Shown here: piece by piece, positions 56,596-64,000 of the stretch
How the letters are laid out: each line of letters begins with the position of its first letter
Numbering within the stretch: the stretch's first letter is position 1
IMG/VR virus record: IMGVR_UViG_3300005253_001115
Coordinates: 62,001 to 126,000 of that record
DNA: 64,000 nucleotides
DNA from: a virus
Strand: one strand, 5' to 3'
Program-made: the position numbers and the translations under genes
Notes under the pieces: model-generated
Database searches by the model: none
What the model saw: the letters and a program-made list of their open reading frames with translations, nothing else
Told to the model about the DNA's origin: nothing

Positions 56596-56602
56596 GACAA
56601 GC

Positions 56603-56612
56603 CTTTAGAGTA
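56603..56612 (-). promoter_or_regulatory. TACTCTAAAG motif, putative phage promoter element
   Basis: On the - strand TACTCTAAAG is followed after 7 nt by the ATG of the GT9/methyltransferase gene. The ten bases are identical to those before the polymerase gene (62,657), also with 7 nt spacing. Confidence 0.55.
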
Positions 56613-56614
56613 GC

Positions 56615-56938
56615 CTAGTGTGAAACCCACCTTTTCATGGTGGTGAGCTTATCAAAAAACCCTTTTATGTCTGTTTTCAAATAGTTCATGTGGGCAATCA
56701 CAATGTATGGTGTGTCTTCTAGAATATCCAATCCGGTACTAGCACCCATCGGGCGATACAGCAAGCAAGTCATCCACTCGAAGCCTTCGTTTTTGTTCAT
56801 CTCGTGGAGTTCGCTGTAGATGTTCTCGTAATCTTCCTTCTTGATGAGAAGGAGGACAGGACCGTCCTCGTCCGGGACCGGAAGGTGAATTTTTGATAGC
56901 GACGGGTCTTCCCGCAAATCGTATAGAACGTAGAACAT
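56615..56938 (-). CDS. protein of unknown function (107 aa)
   Basis: An acidic mixed alpha/beta protein (MFYVLYDLREDPSLSKIHLP, EDYENIYSELHEMNKNEGFE, TPYIVIAHMNYLKTDIKGFF). Its start overlaps the stop of the YegP-like gene. No family recognised. Confidence 0.6.
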   Translation of the reverse strand: MFYVLYDLREDPSLSKIHLPVPDEDGPVLLLIKKEDYENIYSELHEMNKNEGFEWMTCLLYRPMGASTGLDILEDTPYIVIAHMNYLKTDIKGFFDKLTTMKRWVSH

Positions 56939-57144
56939 TACTGATCTGTTAGAACCCCATCCCTAATATCAAGCACCCCGAGGGCGAAAGCAGCGATAAC
57001 AGACTTCACAGCACGTTCCAGAGCATTTGCGCTAGAATAGGCTTCGGCGCTATCAGCAATGATCCTGCCGTTTGTGGAAATCAACCGCCAGCGGAAACCG
57101 TCTCTGCTTTTGTACTGTTCGAGTCTAGCTTTTCGTGCTGCCAT
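56938..57144 (-). CDS. YegP/DUF1508-like small protein (68 aa)
   Basis: The repeat unit of the UPF0339 (YegP) family is visible: YKSRDGFRWRLISTNGRIIA, followed by SAEAYSSANALERAVKSVI. Members are tiny beta-beta-beta-alpha proteins of unknown role, usually in one or two copies; here there is one. It overlaps the end of thyX by 20 nt. Confidence 0.7.
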   Translation of the reverse strand: MAARKARLEQYKSRDGFRWRLISTNGRIIADSAEAYSSANALERAVKSVIAAFALGVLDIRDGVLTDQ

Positions 57145-58054
57145 TGGGGAATACTCCTAGTATTTCTAGCTTCTCAAGACACTCATCTCGTTCTCGGCAC
57201 TTCTTTAGTCTTTTCCAAGAAGGATCTTGGCACTTCTCGAAACTCTTCCTAAAAGTGCTCGGGCGATTCGTGGTCTGGCGATCCACTCTGGAGTCGAGCA
57301 ACATGCGCTGCACCACGCCAATTTCAAGGCGGGTGAGCTGAATAGCCTCCAGCCGGTAGTCCACGAAGGCTTCCCAGGCGTGGGGAAATAGCTTGGCTAC
57401 GATCTCCTTGCCTATGATCTCCGCGAAATCACGAATTTCCTTCTGGGCATGGGAATCCATGCGCAACCGCAGGAAATGAAAGAGGTTGTGAAGGTCTATC
57501 TTCCAGTACGCCTCGGTGTAATTGGAAAGGGGCAAATCTTTGCGGGCCTGCTCGCGAGCAACACCCATCTCTAGACGCTCCTCGTACATAGCACGAGCTT
57601 GCTGGTGAAATGCTACTTCCTGAGAGGATAGCGTAGCGCCTCCGCCCGTCGCGTCGAAGAACCCGTCCGATCCTTGTCGGTTGGCTTCTGCCTGCATTCT
57701 CCACGCTCCGGGCAGTGTAGTTGCACATTCGTCAATAGCCACAGAGTAACGGGTGGAATACTCGTTGACGCTAGCGGTTCGGTGTCGAATCCACTGCCTC
57801 CAAGTATCCATGGGAACACGGACTCGCAACTTGATCTCTGCCATCTCAAAAGGTGTAGTATGCCAATGTCGCATAAGGTACCGAATGAGTTGCCGTTCAT
57901 CGCTGATGTGGCGAGTCCCTTCTCCATAGGATACCCGGGCTGCCTCGACAATGGAGTAATCTTCCCCCATCCAGTCTACTAGACAGACGCCTCCGCCTGA
58001 GCCTACGTTGAACTGCTTCCACTTTAGGTCGTTTCCTGCCTTCTCGTTACTCAT
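57125..58054 (-). CDS. thyX: flavin-dependent thymidylate synthase ThyX (309 aa)
   Basis: The ThyX signature RHRTASVNEYSTRY is complete (about residues 94-107), with other conserved parts (ARVSYG, HTTPFEMAEIKLRVRVPM, LHNLFHFLRLRMDSHAQKEI). It makes dTMP from dUMP using FAD, NADPH and methylene-tetrahydrofolate. The ATG after GAAGGGACTCAAT is the start. It has a C-terminal extension of about 50 residues (from about 260, KCREREDECLEKLEILGVFP) beyond the usual family length. Its neighbour carries a deoxyribosyltransferase-like domain, also in deoxynucleotide metabolism. Confidence 0.95.
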   Translation of the reverse strand: MSNEKAGNDLKWKQFNVGSGGGVCLVDWMGEDYSIVEAARVSYGEGTRHISDERQLIRYLMRHWHTTPFEMAEIKLRVRVPMDTWRQWIRHRTASVNEYSTRYSVAIDECATTLPGAWRMQAEANRQGSDGFFDATGGGATLSSQEVAFHQQARAMYEERLEMGVAREQARKDLPLSNYTEAYWKIDLHNLFHFLRLRMDSHAQKEIRDFAEIIGKEIVAKLFPHAWEAFVDYRLEAIQLTRLEIGVVQRMLLDSRVDRQTTNRPSTFRKSFEKCQDPSWKRLKKCRERDECLEKLEILGVFPNGSTKS

Positions 58055-58065
58055 ATTGAGTCCCT

Positions 58066-59325
58066 TCAATAGAGATCACCAATAACGGTGTCTCGAACTT
58101 TCTGTGCTTCCTTGATGTCCCGTAAAATGTTGTTAGGATCTTTAGTGTACTCCAGAAGATCCTCGAAGCTATAAAAGATTTCAGAGGTTTCTCCCACAAG
58201 CCACACTGGAATAGATTCCAGCGGAAAATCTGACATCAGATACACCGGGCGTCCTTCTCTAAAGGCTTCCCACGCTTCAGATAACGTCCCAGCACCTAGC
58301 TGAGCTGACCTATCATATAGTACAATGATAGCATCTGACAACTGGATTGCGTGAACATCCTTTCGAAAAAAGGAATTTCTTGCAGTATCCCGGATGATTT
58401 TCATATTCCCCTCAGTAGGAGTCTTCTTTAGATCAGACAGGAGCGTTTGGAGGGGTACATTGCCGGGAGCCTCGGGCTCCAGTTTTACAGGATCGAGACA
58501 AGAAATGTTCTGCTCTGCCAGCCTCTTAGTTATCCAATCCCTCCACCCGCTGCCAAGCTTTTTCTTGAACTCCATGCCCCCTGACAGGTACATTGAAAAT
58601 CCGGTTGCAGGTCGAATCTTGTACCGCATAGCTACAGGCACATGTGGGCGTATCAAGCCAACCAACTTGTTCATATTTTCTTTGTTAAACAGTAGTTGCT
58701 TGTATTCTCCGGCTTTTCCTATCTTAGCGTCCAGTCCCCATCGTTCTGAGAAGTATTTTACCATAATCTCATGCTCCTCTTCAGAAAAGCAATGAGTGGA
58801 TAGCCTTGCCTGTTTGCCACTAGGAAAGACTTGACCGTCGTCCATGAACCACACGGCCAAAGACAGTTCGTTTAGCTTGTCCAGTATGTCCCTATTGATA
58901 GTTTTCTTGCCACCAGCGTAGTATTCGGCTCTAATCTGAAGACCAAACGGGTGAGCACAAGACCGTATTCTTCGACATGTTCGGGTGTTTCGGATCTCTC
59001 CAAAGTAAGGTTGCAGGTTCTTGAAAAGCCACAACAGATACCCGAACTGCTTGTGTCCGTGCTGTATGTCAAATTCCCCAGAAGGGCCAAGGTAGGCATC
59101 ACCCATAAGCGAACCCCTGAGGATGTCTTCTTGCCTCTTCGACACCTTAATCAGAACTTGGTTTCTCTCTATAACGCTAATAGCGTTGATAGAAAACTTT
59201 TTTCGAGCCTTGTAAACGGCTTGCTTTGTGCAGGACAACTTTTCGGATATTTCTCTGTCTGTCATGCCCCTGTCTAGGTACAGGAACCGCAGCTCATTCT
59301 CGAATAGTTTTGTTTTGCTTGACAT
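58066..59325 (-). CDS. LAGLIDADG endonuclease fused to a nucleoside deoxyribosyltransferase-like domain (419 aa)
   Basis: Start at the ATG behind AAAGGAAAAAGC. Residues 10-45 are an HTH (MTDREISEKLSCTKQAVYKA). Residues about 60-237 are a two-motif LAGLIDADG nuclease (ILRGSLMGDAYLGPSG and LAVWFMDDGQ, ending VPVAMRYKIR). From residue 245 a complete deoxyribosyltransferase-type fold begins: MYLSGGMEF, SGWRDWITKRL, LSDAIIVLYDRSAQLGAGTL, EAWEAFREGRPVYLMSDFP. There is no ribosome site before MYLSGG and no intein splice residues, so it reads as one fused protein. Either the endonuclease invaded the 5' end of the metabolic gene, or its stop was lost. Both halves look intact. Confidence 0.85.
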   Translation of the reverse strand: MSSKTKLFENELRFLYLDRGMTDREISEKLSCTKQAVYKARKKFSINAISVIERNQVLIKVSKRQEDILRGSLMGDAYLGPSGEFDIQHGHKQFGYLLWLFKNLQPYFGEIRNTRTCRRIRSCAHPFGLQIRAEYYAGGKKTINRDILDKLNELSLAVWFMDDGQVFPSGKQARLSTHCFSEEEHEIMVKYFSERWGLDAKIGKAGEYKQLLFNKENMNKLVGLIRPHVPVAMRYKIRPATGFSMYLSGGMEFKKKLGSGWRDWITKRLAEQNISCLDPVKLEPEAPGNVPLQTLLSDLKKTPTEGNMKIIRDTARNSFFRKDVHAIQLSDAIIVLYDRSAQLGAGTLSEAWEAFREGRPVYLMSDFPLESIPVWLVGETSEIFYSFEDLLEYTKDPNNILRDIKEAQKVRDTVIGDLY

Positions 59326-59614
59326 GCTTTTTCCTTTTCGTCTCAAACGTCCAGGCATTGCACAAGAAAAAGAGCAAGTATGCACCCGCCTCTTCCCAGT
59401 AACCTGCAATAGCGAAGAACAACATCAACGCGCCGCAAACGCAGAGTCCCATGAAGGAAGAGATGACCCAAAACCTATGCATGCCCTCTTTAGAGCCGCA
59501 CAGGGTTAGCATCATGCCGCCTCCAACGTGCGCGCTATAAACACAGAGTCCTATGAGGGAAGAGATGACCCAAAACCTACGCACTCCTTCTTTTGGGCCG
59601 CGTGGGGTTATCAT
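59294..59614 (-). CDS. small membrane protein with internal tandem duplication (106 aa)
   Basis: The ATG overlaps the polymerase stop (ATGA). The first half contains GPKEGVRRFWVISSLIGLCV and the second GSKEGMHRFWVISSFMGLCV, a duplication of about 33 residues; each copy has one hydrophobic helix, and a third helix follows (YLLFFLCNAWTF). The basic tail (KRKKHVKQNK) is probably cytoplasmic. The second ATG pair (MMLTLCG) may be the ancestral start. Function unknown. Confidence 0.65.
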   Translation of the reverse strand: MITPRGPKEGVRRFWVISSLIGLCVYSAHVGGGMMLTLCGSKEGMHRFWVISSFMGLCVCGALMLFFAIAGYWEEAGAYLLFFLCNAWTFETKRKKHVKQNKTIRE

Positions 59615-59640
59615 GCTGCTTCCAATGTACGTGCCGTCTC
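59440..59640 (-). repeat. imperfect tandem duplication of about 102 bp
   Basis: Two adjacent copies (about 59,440-59,538 and 59,540-59,640) share runs such as ggaagagatgacccaaaacc. Each copy spans the end of the polymerase gene (the bases coding for LEAA-stop) plus the start of the membrane protein gene. The copies are offset by 99-102 bp and stay in frame. Confidence 0.8.
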
Positions 59641-62600
59641 GTTTTTTCGTAGGTGGTTCATAAGGTAGTCGAGATGAAGCTGTGTGCCATCCCAGGCGTC
59701 TATCTCGCCCCACTTCAGGCCAAATTCAAAGTCAATCTCCAAAGGAATGTTGAATTCTACATCCCAGATATCAACCATACGTTCCATCAGTTTGTTGGTG
59801 AACCAGGGCTTTAGCTCTCTCAGCGCTTCCGGTACATCCTCGATAGGAACTTGAATCACTAGAGAGTCGTGAACCACGTCCTGTAGCTGCCAGCATTCCT
59901 TGGTGGGATGCGGGTGCCATTTTCCTTCTTCGATCAGCCAGTCACAGAACATAGCCGCTCCCAGGAAGGCACCGTCAGACGAAATTCCCTGGATCGGTGC
60001 GTTACGGGCGATACGTTTGGCTCTCGCAATCTCTCCGTCATCGCCGTAACCAAGTTGGAATGTCAACAAGCGGCGTCTACGTCCGATGGGGCTCTCTACA
60101 TATCCGTCCTTTTCTCCCTTTTTCTCGATATCATACATCCACTGTTCAGCGCCGGGGAACTGTGCAAAGAAATCGTCAATTCGTCCCTGAACGTCAGCGA
60201 TATTCTCAATATGTAGCTGGGCAGCAATGGCCTTGACACCACGGCCGAACATGGTACCGAACACGATGGACTTCGTATCGGTACGCTGACTCTTCGTTAC
60301 CTGTGTGATAGGAACCTTGTACATCTGGCTAGCAGTAGACTTGTGGATATCACCAGCGATCCCAGCGAAAATCTTGGCCTGACACAATGCACGGAACACC
60401 ATATCTGTGTGTAGCATCTTCCAGGCGATCTTCATGACCTTAGTCGCGTGCTTCCCCCTCAGCATTTCCAAGCTGTTTGGTCCCGTCTTCTTCTTGTAAT
60501 TGAAGAGACCCTTGTCGTCTTCGTCTTCCGGGTTGAGCATATCAGAGCCCGCAGCCAGAATCTCGTAGCGCATCTTGGGCTTGCGCTTCAAGAAGTCCGC
60601 AGCAGCCACAGAGTAGTTGTCCCGGGCCTTTTTGCCGTCAAGAAACGCCTTTGCGAGGCTCGGGCACTTAGACAGGATTCCCCACCACCGAACCTCAGAG
60701 GTCATGAAGTCAAGCTGAATGAGAGCACACCCTGGCTCAGCCGCGTACATGTTCTTGATCTCTGTCTTGGCCCAGTTGTCTGCGCGGGGCACCTGCTGAA
60801 GATTGGGGTCCGTACAAGACGACCGGCCCGTATCTGTAGTAGTCACCCAGAAGCTAGGCCGCACACGGCTGTCGATCGCACCTTCCTGCCCGTTCTTCGG
60901 GTCCAGGAACTCGTAGATCGACTTAACGTAAGAGGTCTTGAGCTTCTTGAGGCCAGAATGCTCGTGCAAACGTTCTACTTCTGGTACGTGCATGTAGCGC
61001 TCTTGGAAAGCCTTATCGAGCTTACCTACGGGAGTCAGCTTGACTTCCTGACCAGAACCCGCCTCTACGATGGGGACACGAGTGCTCTTACCGTAGTCGA
61101 GAGGAGCAAGATCCAGCACATCTAGTAGGAGGCATTGCTTGTGCTCCGTCTTATCAATATCGAACATCCAGGCATCAGCGCCGCCACCAAATGTAGGCTT
61201 CATCCTGCCGCCGAGCTTTTTCCTCAGTAGTCGCGTGTTCGCTTCTTTTGCCGGGGCGCTGTCTTTCCACTCTTCGGTAAGCTCGTTCATGCGCTTCACT
61301 ATCGGACTGGTCTTTGGATTCTTGAGTTCCCGCAACTGATCCATGTCTACCCAAAATCCGTTGGAGCCCATGACGCCAATCATGCGATTGACCGGCTCGA
61401 ACCAGTGCTCGACCAGTTTGAGGAGCTTTTGCTTATAGTCCTCCTTCTCAGCTCGCTCCAGAATGAACCAGAACAGCCTCCAAGTGTAGACAGCATCGCT
61501 AGCACCATACTTGGCAAGGCGCTCGATGTCGATCTCCAGCAGCTTACCTTGCTTCTTGAGATACTCAATTTCCGAATCCTCGTACTTAACGGCGTGCAGG
61601 TAGTCTCGCAACAAGGAATCCAAGGAGTACGGCTTCTCGATGCCGGATTTACCACGATTCTCATCCTGACAGTACGCCATCATGCCGGTATCCAGCAGGG
61701 GTCGATTGAACTTACAGATACCTAGACCGAAGTTCATAATCATTCGGAAATCGAACGCCACATTGTGGAAGACCCAGTAGCGGAACTTCGGGTTCGGCTC
61801 TGTGAACAGTCGTGTCAGGGCAGCGTTCAACCGCTTCATGTCGTCCGGCCACCAGCCGTGACCTGGGTGCATGTAGGGAATTACTGTGCCTGTAATGCCG
61901 TCCTCGCAGAACTGGAAAGTTCCAAGCACATTCCCGTAGCACTTGTTGAGGTTCTTGGTTTCCGTATCGCAGGCTATGAGTTTGATCTTGGGATCGGTCA
62001 GAAGGTGCTCAACGTACTCTTCAACGTCCTCGATCTTCGTAAGGAGACGCCATTTCGAGGGCTTAGACCACTTATCTGCCTTCTTCTGAGCATCTGAGGT
62101 GCCAAGAGCCAGTTGAATGTCGATTTTCCACTGGTCAAAGAAGCTCTGACGCTTCAAAATGTAAGCGGGATCGTGGATGCTAAAGATCTTACCCAATACT
62201 GGGTGGTCATAATGCTGGCCACGCGCCTTGGCTATGTTAGGGGTCTCAGGGCACAGAGACTTTAGGACGCTCCCTAGGACAACTATCTTGGTGGGCTTCA
62301 GGGTGTCGATGTCCGCCTTTAGGTGCGTCAGACACTCCTCAATGACTTCAGGAGCCAAAGCTGCTCCGGTTCCGGCTAGCTCATCCCAGTTACGAACAAG
62401 CTCCGTGTAGGCCACTGAGACACCTCTGACGTTGAGGCGGCGCACAGTCTTTCGTAGGAGATCACCAGCCCTACCAGCAAATGGCAGGCCGCTCTCAGAC
62501 TCAGCTCGGCCAGGACCTTCGCCCACGAAGAGAACGGTCTCGTCGGGGTTAGACTTGCCCTTGCGGAACTGTGTGGGAATAAGGGAGCAATCTGCGTATG

Positions 62601-62649
62601 CAGAGCATTCCTTTCGCTCGCATGTGAAGTTCAGAATTCCTGAATCCAT
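59611..62649 (-). CDS. family A DNA polymerase with N-terminal uracil-DNA-glycosylase-like domain (1012 aa)
   Basis: Residues 1-190: UDG family 4/5-like domain (Cys-rich start, VLFVGEGPGRAESESGLPFA, end motif IHDPAYILKR). Residues 215-400: 3'-5' exonuclease (ACDTETKNL, YWVFHNVAFDFRMIMNFG, YGASDAVYTWRL). Residues 410-1012: polymerase with motif A LIQLDFMTSEVRWWGIL (Asp, Glu, Arg kept), motif B RTDTKSIVFGTMFGRG (Phe where most have Tyr) and motif C VVHDSLVI (Ser in place of the usual Glu). There is no 5'-3' exonuclease. It is the phage replicative polymerase. UDG-like fusions to family A polymerases are, as far as I recall, reported in SPO1-like phages. It has no Shine-Dalgarno; CTAAAG lies 7 nt before the ATG. 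Confidence 0.93.
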   Translation of the reverse strand: MDSGILNFTCERKECSAYADCSLIPTQFRKGKSNPDETVLFVGEGPGRAESESGLPFAGRAGDLLRKTVRRLNVRGVSVAYTELVRNWDELAGTGAALAPEVIEECLTHLKADIDTLKPTKIVVLGSVLKSLCPETPNIAKARGQHYDHPVLGKIFSIHDPAYILKRQSFFDQWKIDIQLALGTSDAQKKADKWSKPSKWRLLTKIEDVEEYVEHLLTDPKIKLIACDTETKNLNKCYGNVLGTFQFCEDGITGTVIPYMHPGHGWWPDDMKRLNAALTRLFTEPNPKFRYWVFHNVAFDFRMIMNFGLGICKFNRPLLDTGMMAYCQDENRGKSGIEKPYSLDSLLRDYLHAVKYEDSEIEYLKKQGKLLEIDIERLAKYGASDAVYTWRLFWFILERAEKEDYKQKLLKLVEHWFEPVNRMIGVMGSNGFWVDMDQLRELKNPKTSPIVKRMNELTEEWKDSAPAKEANTRLLRKKLGGRMKPTFGGGADAWMFDIDKTEHKQCLLLDVLDLAPLDYGKSTRVPIVEAGSGQEVKLTPVGKLDKAFQERYMHVPEVERLHEHSGLKKLKTSYVKSIYEFLDPKNGQEGAIDSRVRPSFWVTTTDTGRSSCTDPNLQQVPRADNWAKTEIKNMYAAEPGCALIQLDFMTSEVRWWGILSKCPSLAKAFLDGKKARDNYSVAAADFLKRKPKMRYEILAAGSDMLNPEDEDDKGLFNYKKKTGPNSLEMLRGKHATKVMKIAWKMLHTDMVFRALCQAKIFAGIAGDIHKSTASQMYKVPITQVTKSQRTDTKSIVFGTMFGRGVKAIAAQLHIENIADVQGRIDDFFAQFPGAEQWMYDIEKKGEKDGYVESPIGRRRRLLTFQLGYGDDGEIARAKRIARNAPIQGISSDGAFLGAAMFCDWLIEEGKWHPHPTKECWQLQDVVHDSLVIQVPIEDVPEALRELKPWFTNKLMERMVDIWDVEFNIPLEIDFEFGLKWGEIDAWDGTQLHLDYLMNHLRKNETARTLEAA

Positions 62650-62656
62650 GCGACTT

Positions 62657-62666
62657 CTTTAGAGTA
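62657..62666 (-). promoter_or_regulatory. TACTCTAAAG motif, putative phage promoter element
   Basis: On the - strand, 7 nt before the polymerase ATG, identical to the element at 56,603. An imperfect inverted repeat (gtagccgctac) immediately precedes it. Confidence 0.55.
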
Positions 62667-62670
62667 GCGG

Positions 62671-63108
62671 CTACTCCCAGAGGTACTTAACTACCACTGC
62701 GTTGACGTTTGTCATGGACTTGCGCAGTGATAGGGGCAACATCCAGTAGAAGTCTTCACGCAACTTCGGTGTGATGATGACTGTTCCTTCATCACTTTCT
62801 TCGTCGTACATCCCCGGGGAAAGCTTCTGCACTTCACCGACTTCTACGGGGCGGATGGGGGCCAGCACGAAAACACCTTGTGCCTTCGAGGGGCTCGTTT
62901 CGCGAAGGATCTCTACCAGCCAGAAAGTTCCATCCTTCGGGGACTCGTCGGTAGGCTCCCACTTAGAGTCGATGACGCCGAGCTTACCCAAGGTGCGGGT
63001 AATCAAATGGTTGTGGATCTTAGGCTTGCCGCCGATCGTACCACCACCCTGAGGCTGGCCGTTGTTGAAGAACTTCACTACTGTTCGGATTCCGGTTACG
63101 GTTTTCAT
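62671..63108 (-). CDS. protein of unknown function, possible virion or processing protein (145 aa)
   Basis: The ATG giving MKTVTGIRTVVKFF is preferred to an upstream frame. Beta-rich: TFWLVEILRETSPSKAQGVF, VFVLAPIRPVEVGEVQKLSP, then EGTVIITPKLREDFYWMLPL. It lies 13 nt after the next (edge) gene and before the polymerase. No family recognised. Confidence 0.6.
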   Translation of the reverse strand: MKTVTGIRTVVKFFNNGQPQGGGTIGGKPKIHNHLITRTLGKLGVIDSKWEPTDESPKDGTFWLVEILRETSPSKAQGVFVLAPIRPVEVGEVQKLSPGMYDEESDEGTVIITPKLREDFYWMLPLSLRKSMTNVNAVVVKYLWE

Positions 63109-63121
63109 AAATCTGTTTCTC

Positions 63122-64000
63122 TTATACAGGCAGGAAGTTAGAGGACGCACCCACAATTGAGATCTGCGCCTGCTTCCCGGGGTTAAGCTGTGTGGACACT
63201 TGTACGTAATACGGCCTGTTCTGGGCGAACTTCGTGGTGTCCACATTGAGGATTTGTACTTCTCGGAACTCAAACTGAGATGCCGTGTTGGTGATGCTAC
63301 CGTTGGATATAGCAGGGTATTCCGTACCCTCTTCGTCTACCAGAGATACCGTTACGTTACCGCCTAGTGGTACGTTTGCTTCGATGATGATCCGGTTAGG
63401 CGGCTGTAGCCTAGATACAAACGGGAACAGATGCTTGATCGTGTTAATGGAAGCGGACTGGTTATCCAGATCCATGTGAGCAGCTCCTACCTGACCGGAT
63501 TCGAAGGCCGCGACATTAAATACGTCTGTGGCGACTACAGCCCCCACTACGGGAGACTCAGAGCGGACGTAGATGCGAGGAACGAATGGAGGCACGATCG
63601 TATCGGCAGGGAACTCGGACGGGTTAGTAATTTGGAGCTTGGGAGCTTCGATGAACATATCCGGCTGTAGGGCGGTACCTGCACCGGTCCACCTAATCCA
63701 CCCAACAACAACCGTGTTAGGGATGGTGTCGAATCCAATCAAGCCCTCTCGGATTAGAAGGAGGGCGGGTACGCCACCCTGGACCTGCTGATTATTGTGC
63801 TCGTAGACTACAGTGTAGTCCGTGGGGTCCACGGGAAGCGTATCGCCCACGACTAGGTTGATCGTAGCATCTTCAATCAGTAGAAGCTCGTTGAGCATAA
63901 CCTTGTGGGGAGCGATATTCACGCTCTTGCCACCCAGGCCAACAGACATTTCTGCGCCTTCGAGTACCGCCGGTACGACGATAGATGTGGAAATCTCATT
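63122..64000 (-). CDS. virion-like beta-rich protein, truncated by the right window edge
   Basis: The frame is open to the end of the window (an ATG at 63,949 is preceded by an in-frame stretch ISTSIVVPAVLEGAE), so the N-terminus lies outside. At least 292 residues are visible: beta-rich with Ig-like segments (NRIIIEANVPLGGNVTVSLV, YYVQVSTQLNPGKQAQISIV) and many Val/Pro. It looks like a structural or decoration protein among replication genes; the family is not recognised. Confidence 0.6.
   Translation of the reverse strand, partial: NEISTSIVVPAVLEGAEMSVGLGGKSVNIAPHKVMLNELLLIEDATINLVVGDTLPVDPTDYTVVYEHNNQQVQGGVPALLLIREGLIGFDTIPNTVVVGWIRWTGAGTALQPDMFIEAPKLQITNPSEFPADTIVPPFVPRIYVRSESPVVGAVVATDVFNVAAFESGQVGAAHMDLDNQSASINTIKHLFPFVSRLQPPNRIIIEANVPLGGNVTVSLVDEEGTEYPAISNGSITNTASQFEFREVQILNVDTTKFAQNRPYYVQVSTQLNPGKQAQISIVGASSNFLPV

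Noticed and set aside
58066-59325. Intein reading of the LAGLIDADG part
   Set aside because: No Cys/Ser at an N-terminal junction and no His-Asn before the deoxyribosyltransferase part; there is also no N-extein.

Overview
The window is part of the genome of a large contractile-tailed (myovirus-type) bacteriophage. The evidence is a tail sheath gene, a tail tube gene, a tail-assembly chaperone pair with a -1 frameshift site, and a tape-measure gene in the usual order, together with phage-type replication genes (a family A DNA polymerase fused to a uracil-DNA-glycosylase-like domain, a Pif1/Dda-type helicase, ThyX, a T5 A1-like protein). No integrase, rRNA gene or ordinary bacterial operon was seen. 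The host cannot be named from the sequence.

Layout. Positions 1-47,969 are read entirely on the + strand and carry virion genes. Positions about 1,456-15,650 and 22,372-28,664, plus 45,399-46,733, hold an unusually large set of collagen-like fibre genes (Gly-X-Thr triplets). These are joined to interchangeable beta-rich modules: C1q-like, LamG-like, tail collar, and several repeated unnamed modules. Between them lie a four-domain glycosylation enzyme (15,675-18,491), likely baseplate or tail proteins (18,908-21,363), an HTH protein and a 2H phosphoesterase. Positions 31,836-43,291 are the tail module: a virion protein, sheath, tube (interrupted by a group I intron), a Cys-rich protein, chaperones and tape measure. 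Positions 47,029-47,969 hold a ClpP-like protease and a small membrane protein. From 47,932 to the right edge all genes are on the - strand: DNA transfer, helicase, vWA protein, two glycosyltransferase/methyltransferase proteins, ThyX, a homing endonuclease fused to a deoxyribosyltransferase-like domain, the polymerase and a virion-like protein cut by the window edge.

Selfish elements are dense. There are two HNH, two GIY-YIG (one broken) and two LAGLIDADG endonuclease genes. The best case is the tail tube gene. A 296-nt ORF-less group I intron follows codon 6, and a GIY-YIG gene directly upstream runs in frame through exon 1 and uses a stop codon that lies inside the intron.

Regulation. A motif of the form TA-N2-CTAAAG recurs on both strands. 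At seven starts the CTAAAG lies exactly 7 nt before the start codon. Most of these genes lack a good Shine-Dalgarno sequence, which suggests a phage promoter producing leaderless or near-leaderless mRNAs. Most other genes have normal Shine-Dalgarno sites and overlap by ATGA or TAATG, as in tightly coupled operons. A strong structured-RNA candidate lies at 46,732-46,850.

How the genes may work together (inference): the Thr-rich collagen-like fibres are likely surface appendages, and the three glycosyltransferase proteins are natural candidates to decorate them. ThyX, the deoxyribosyltransferase-like domain and the UDG-polymerase would serve phage nucleotide supply and replication.
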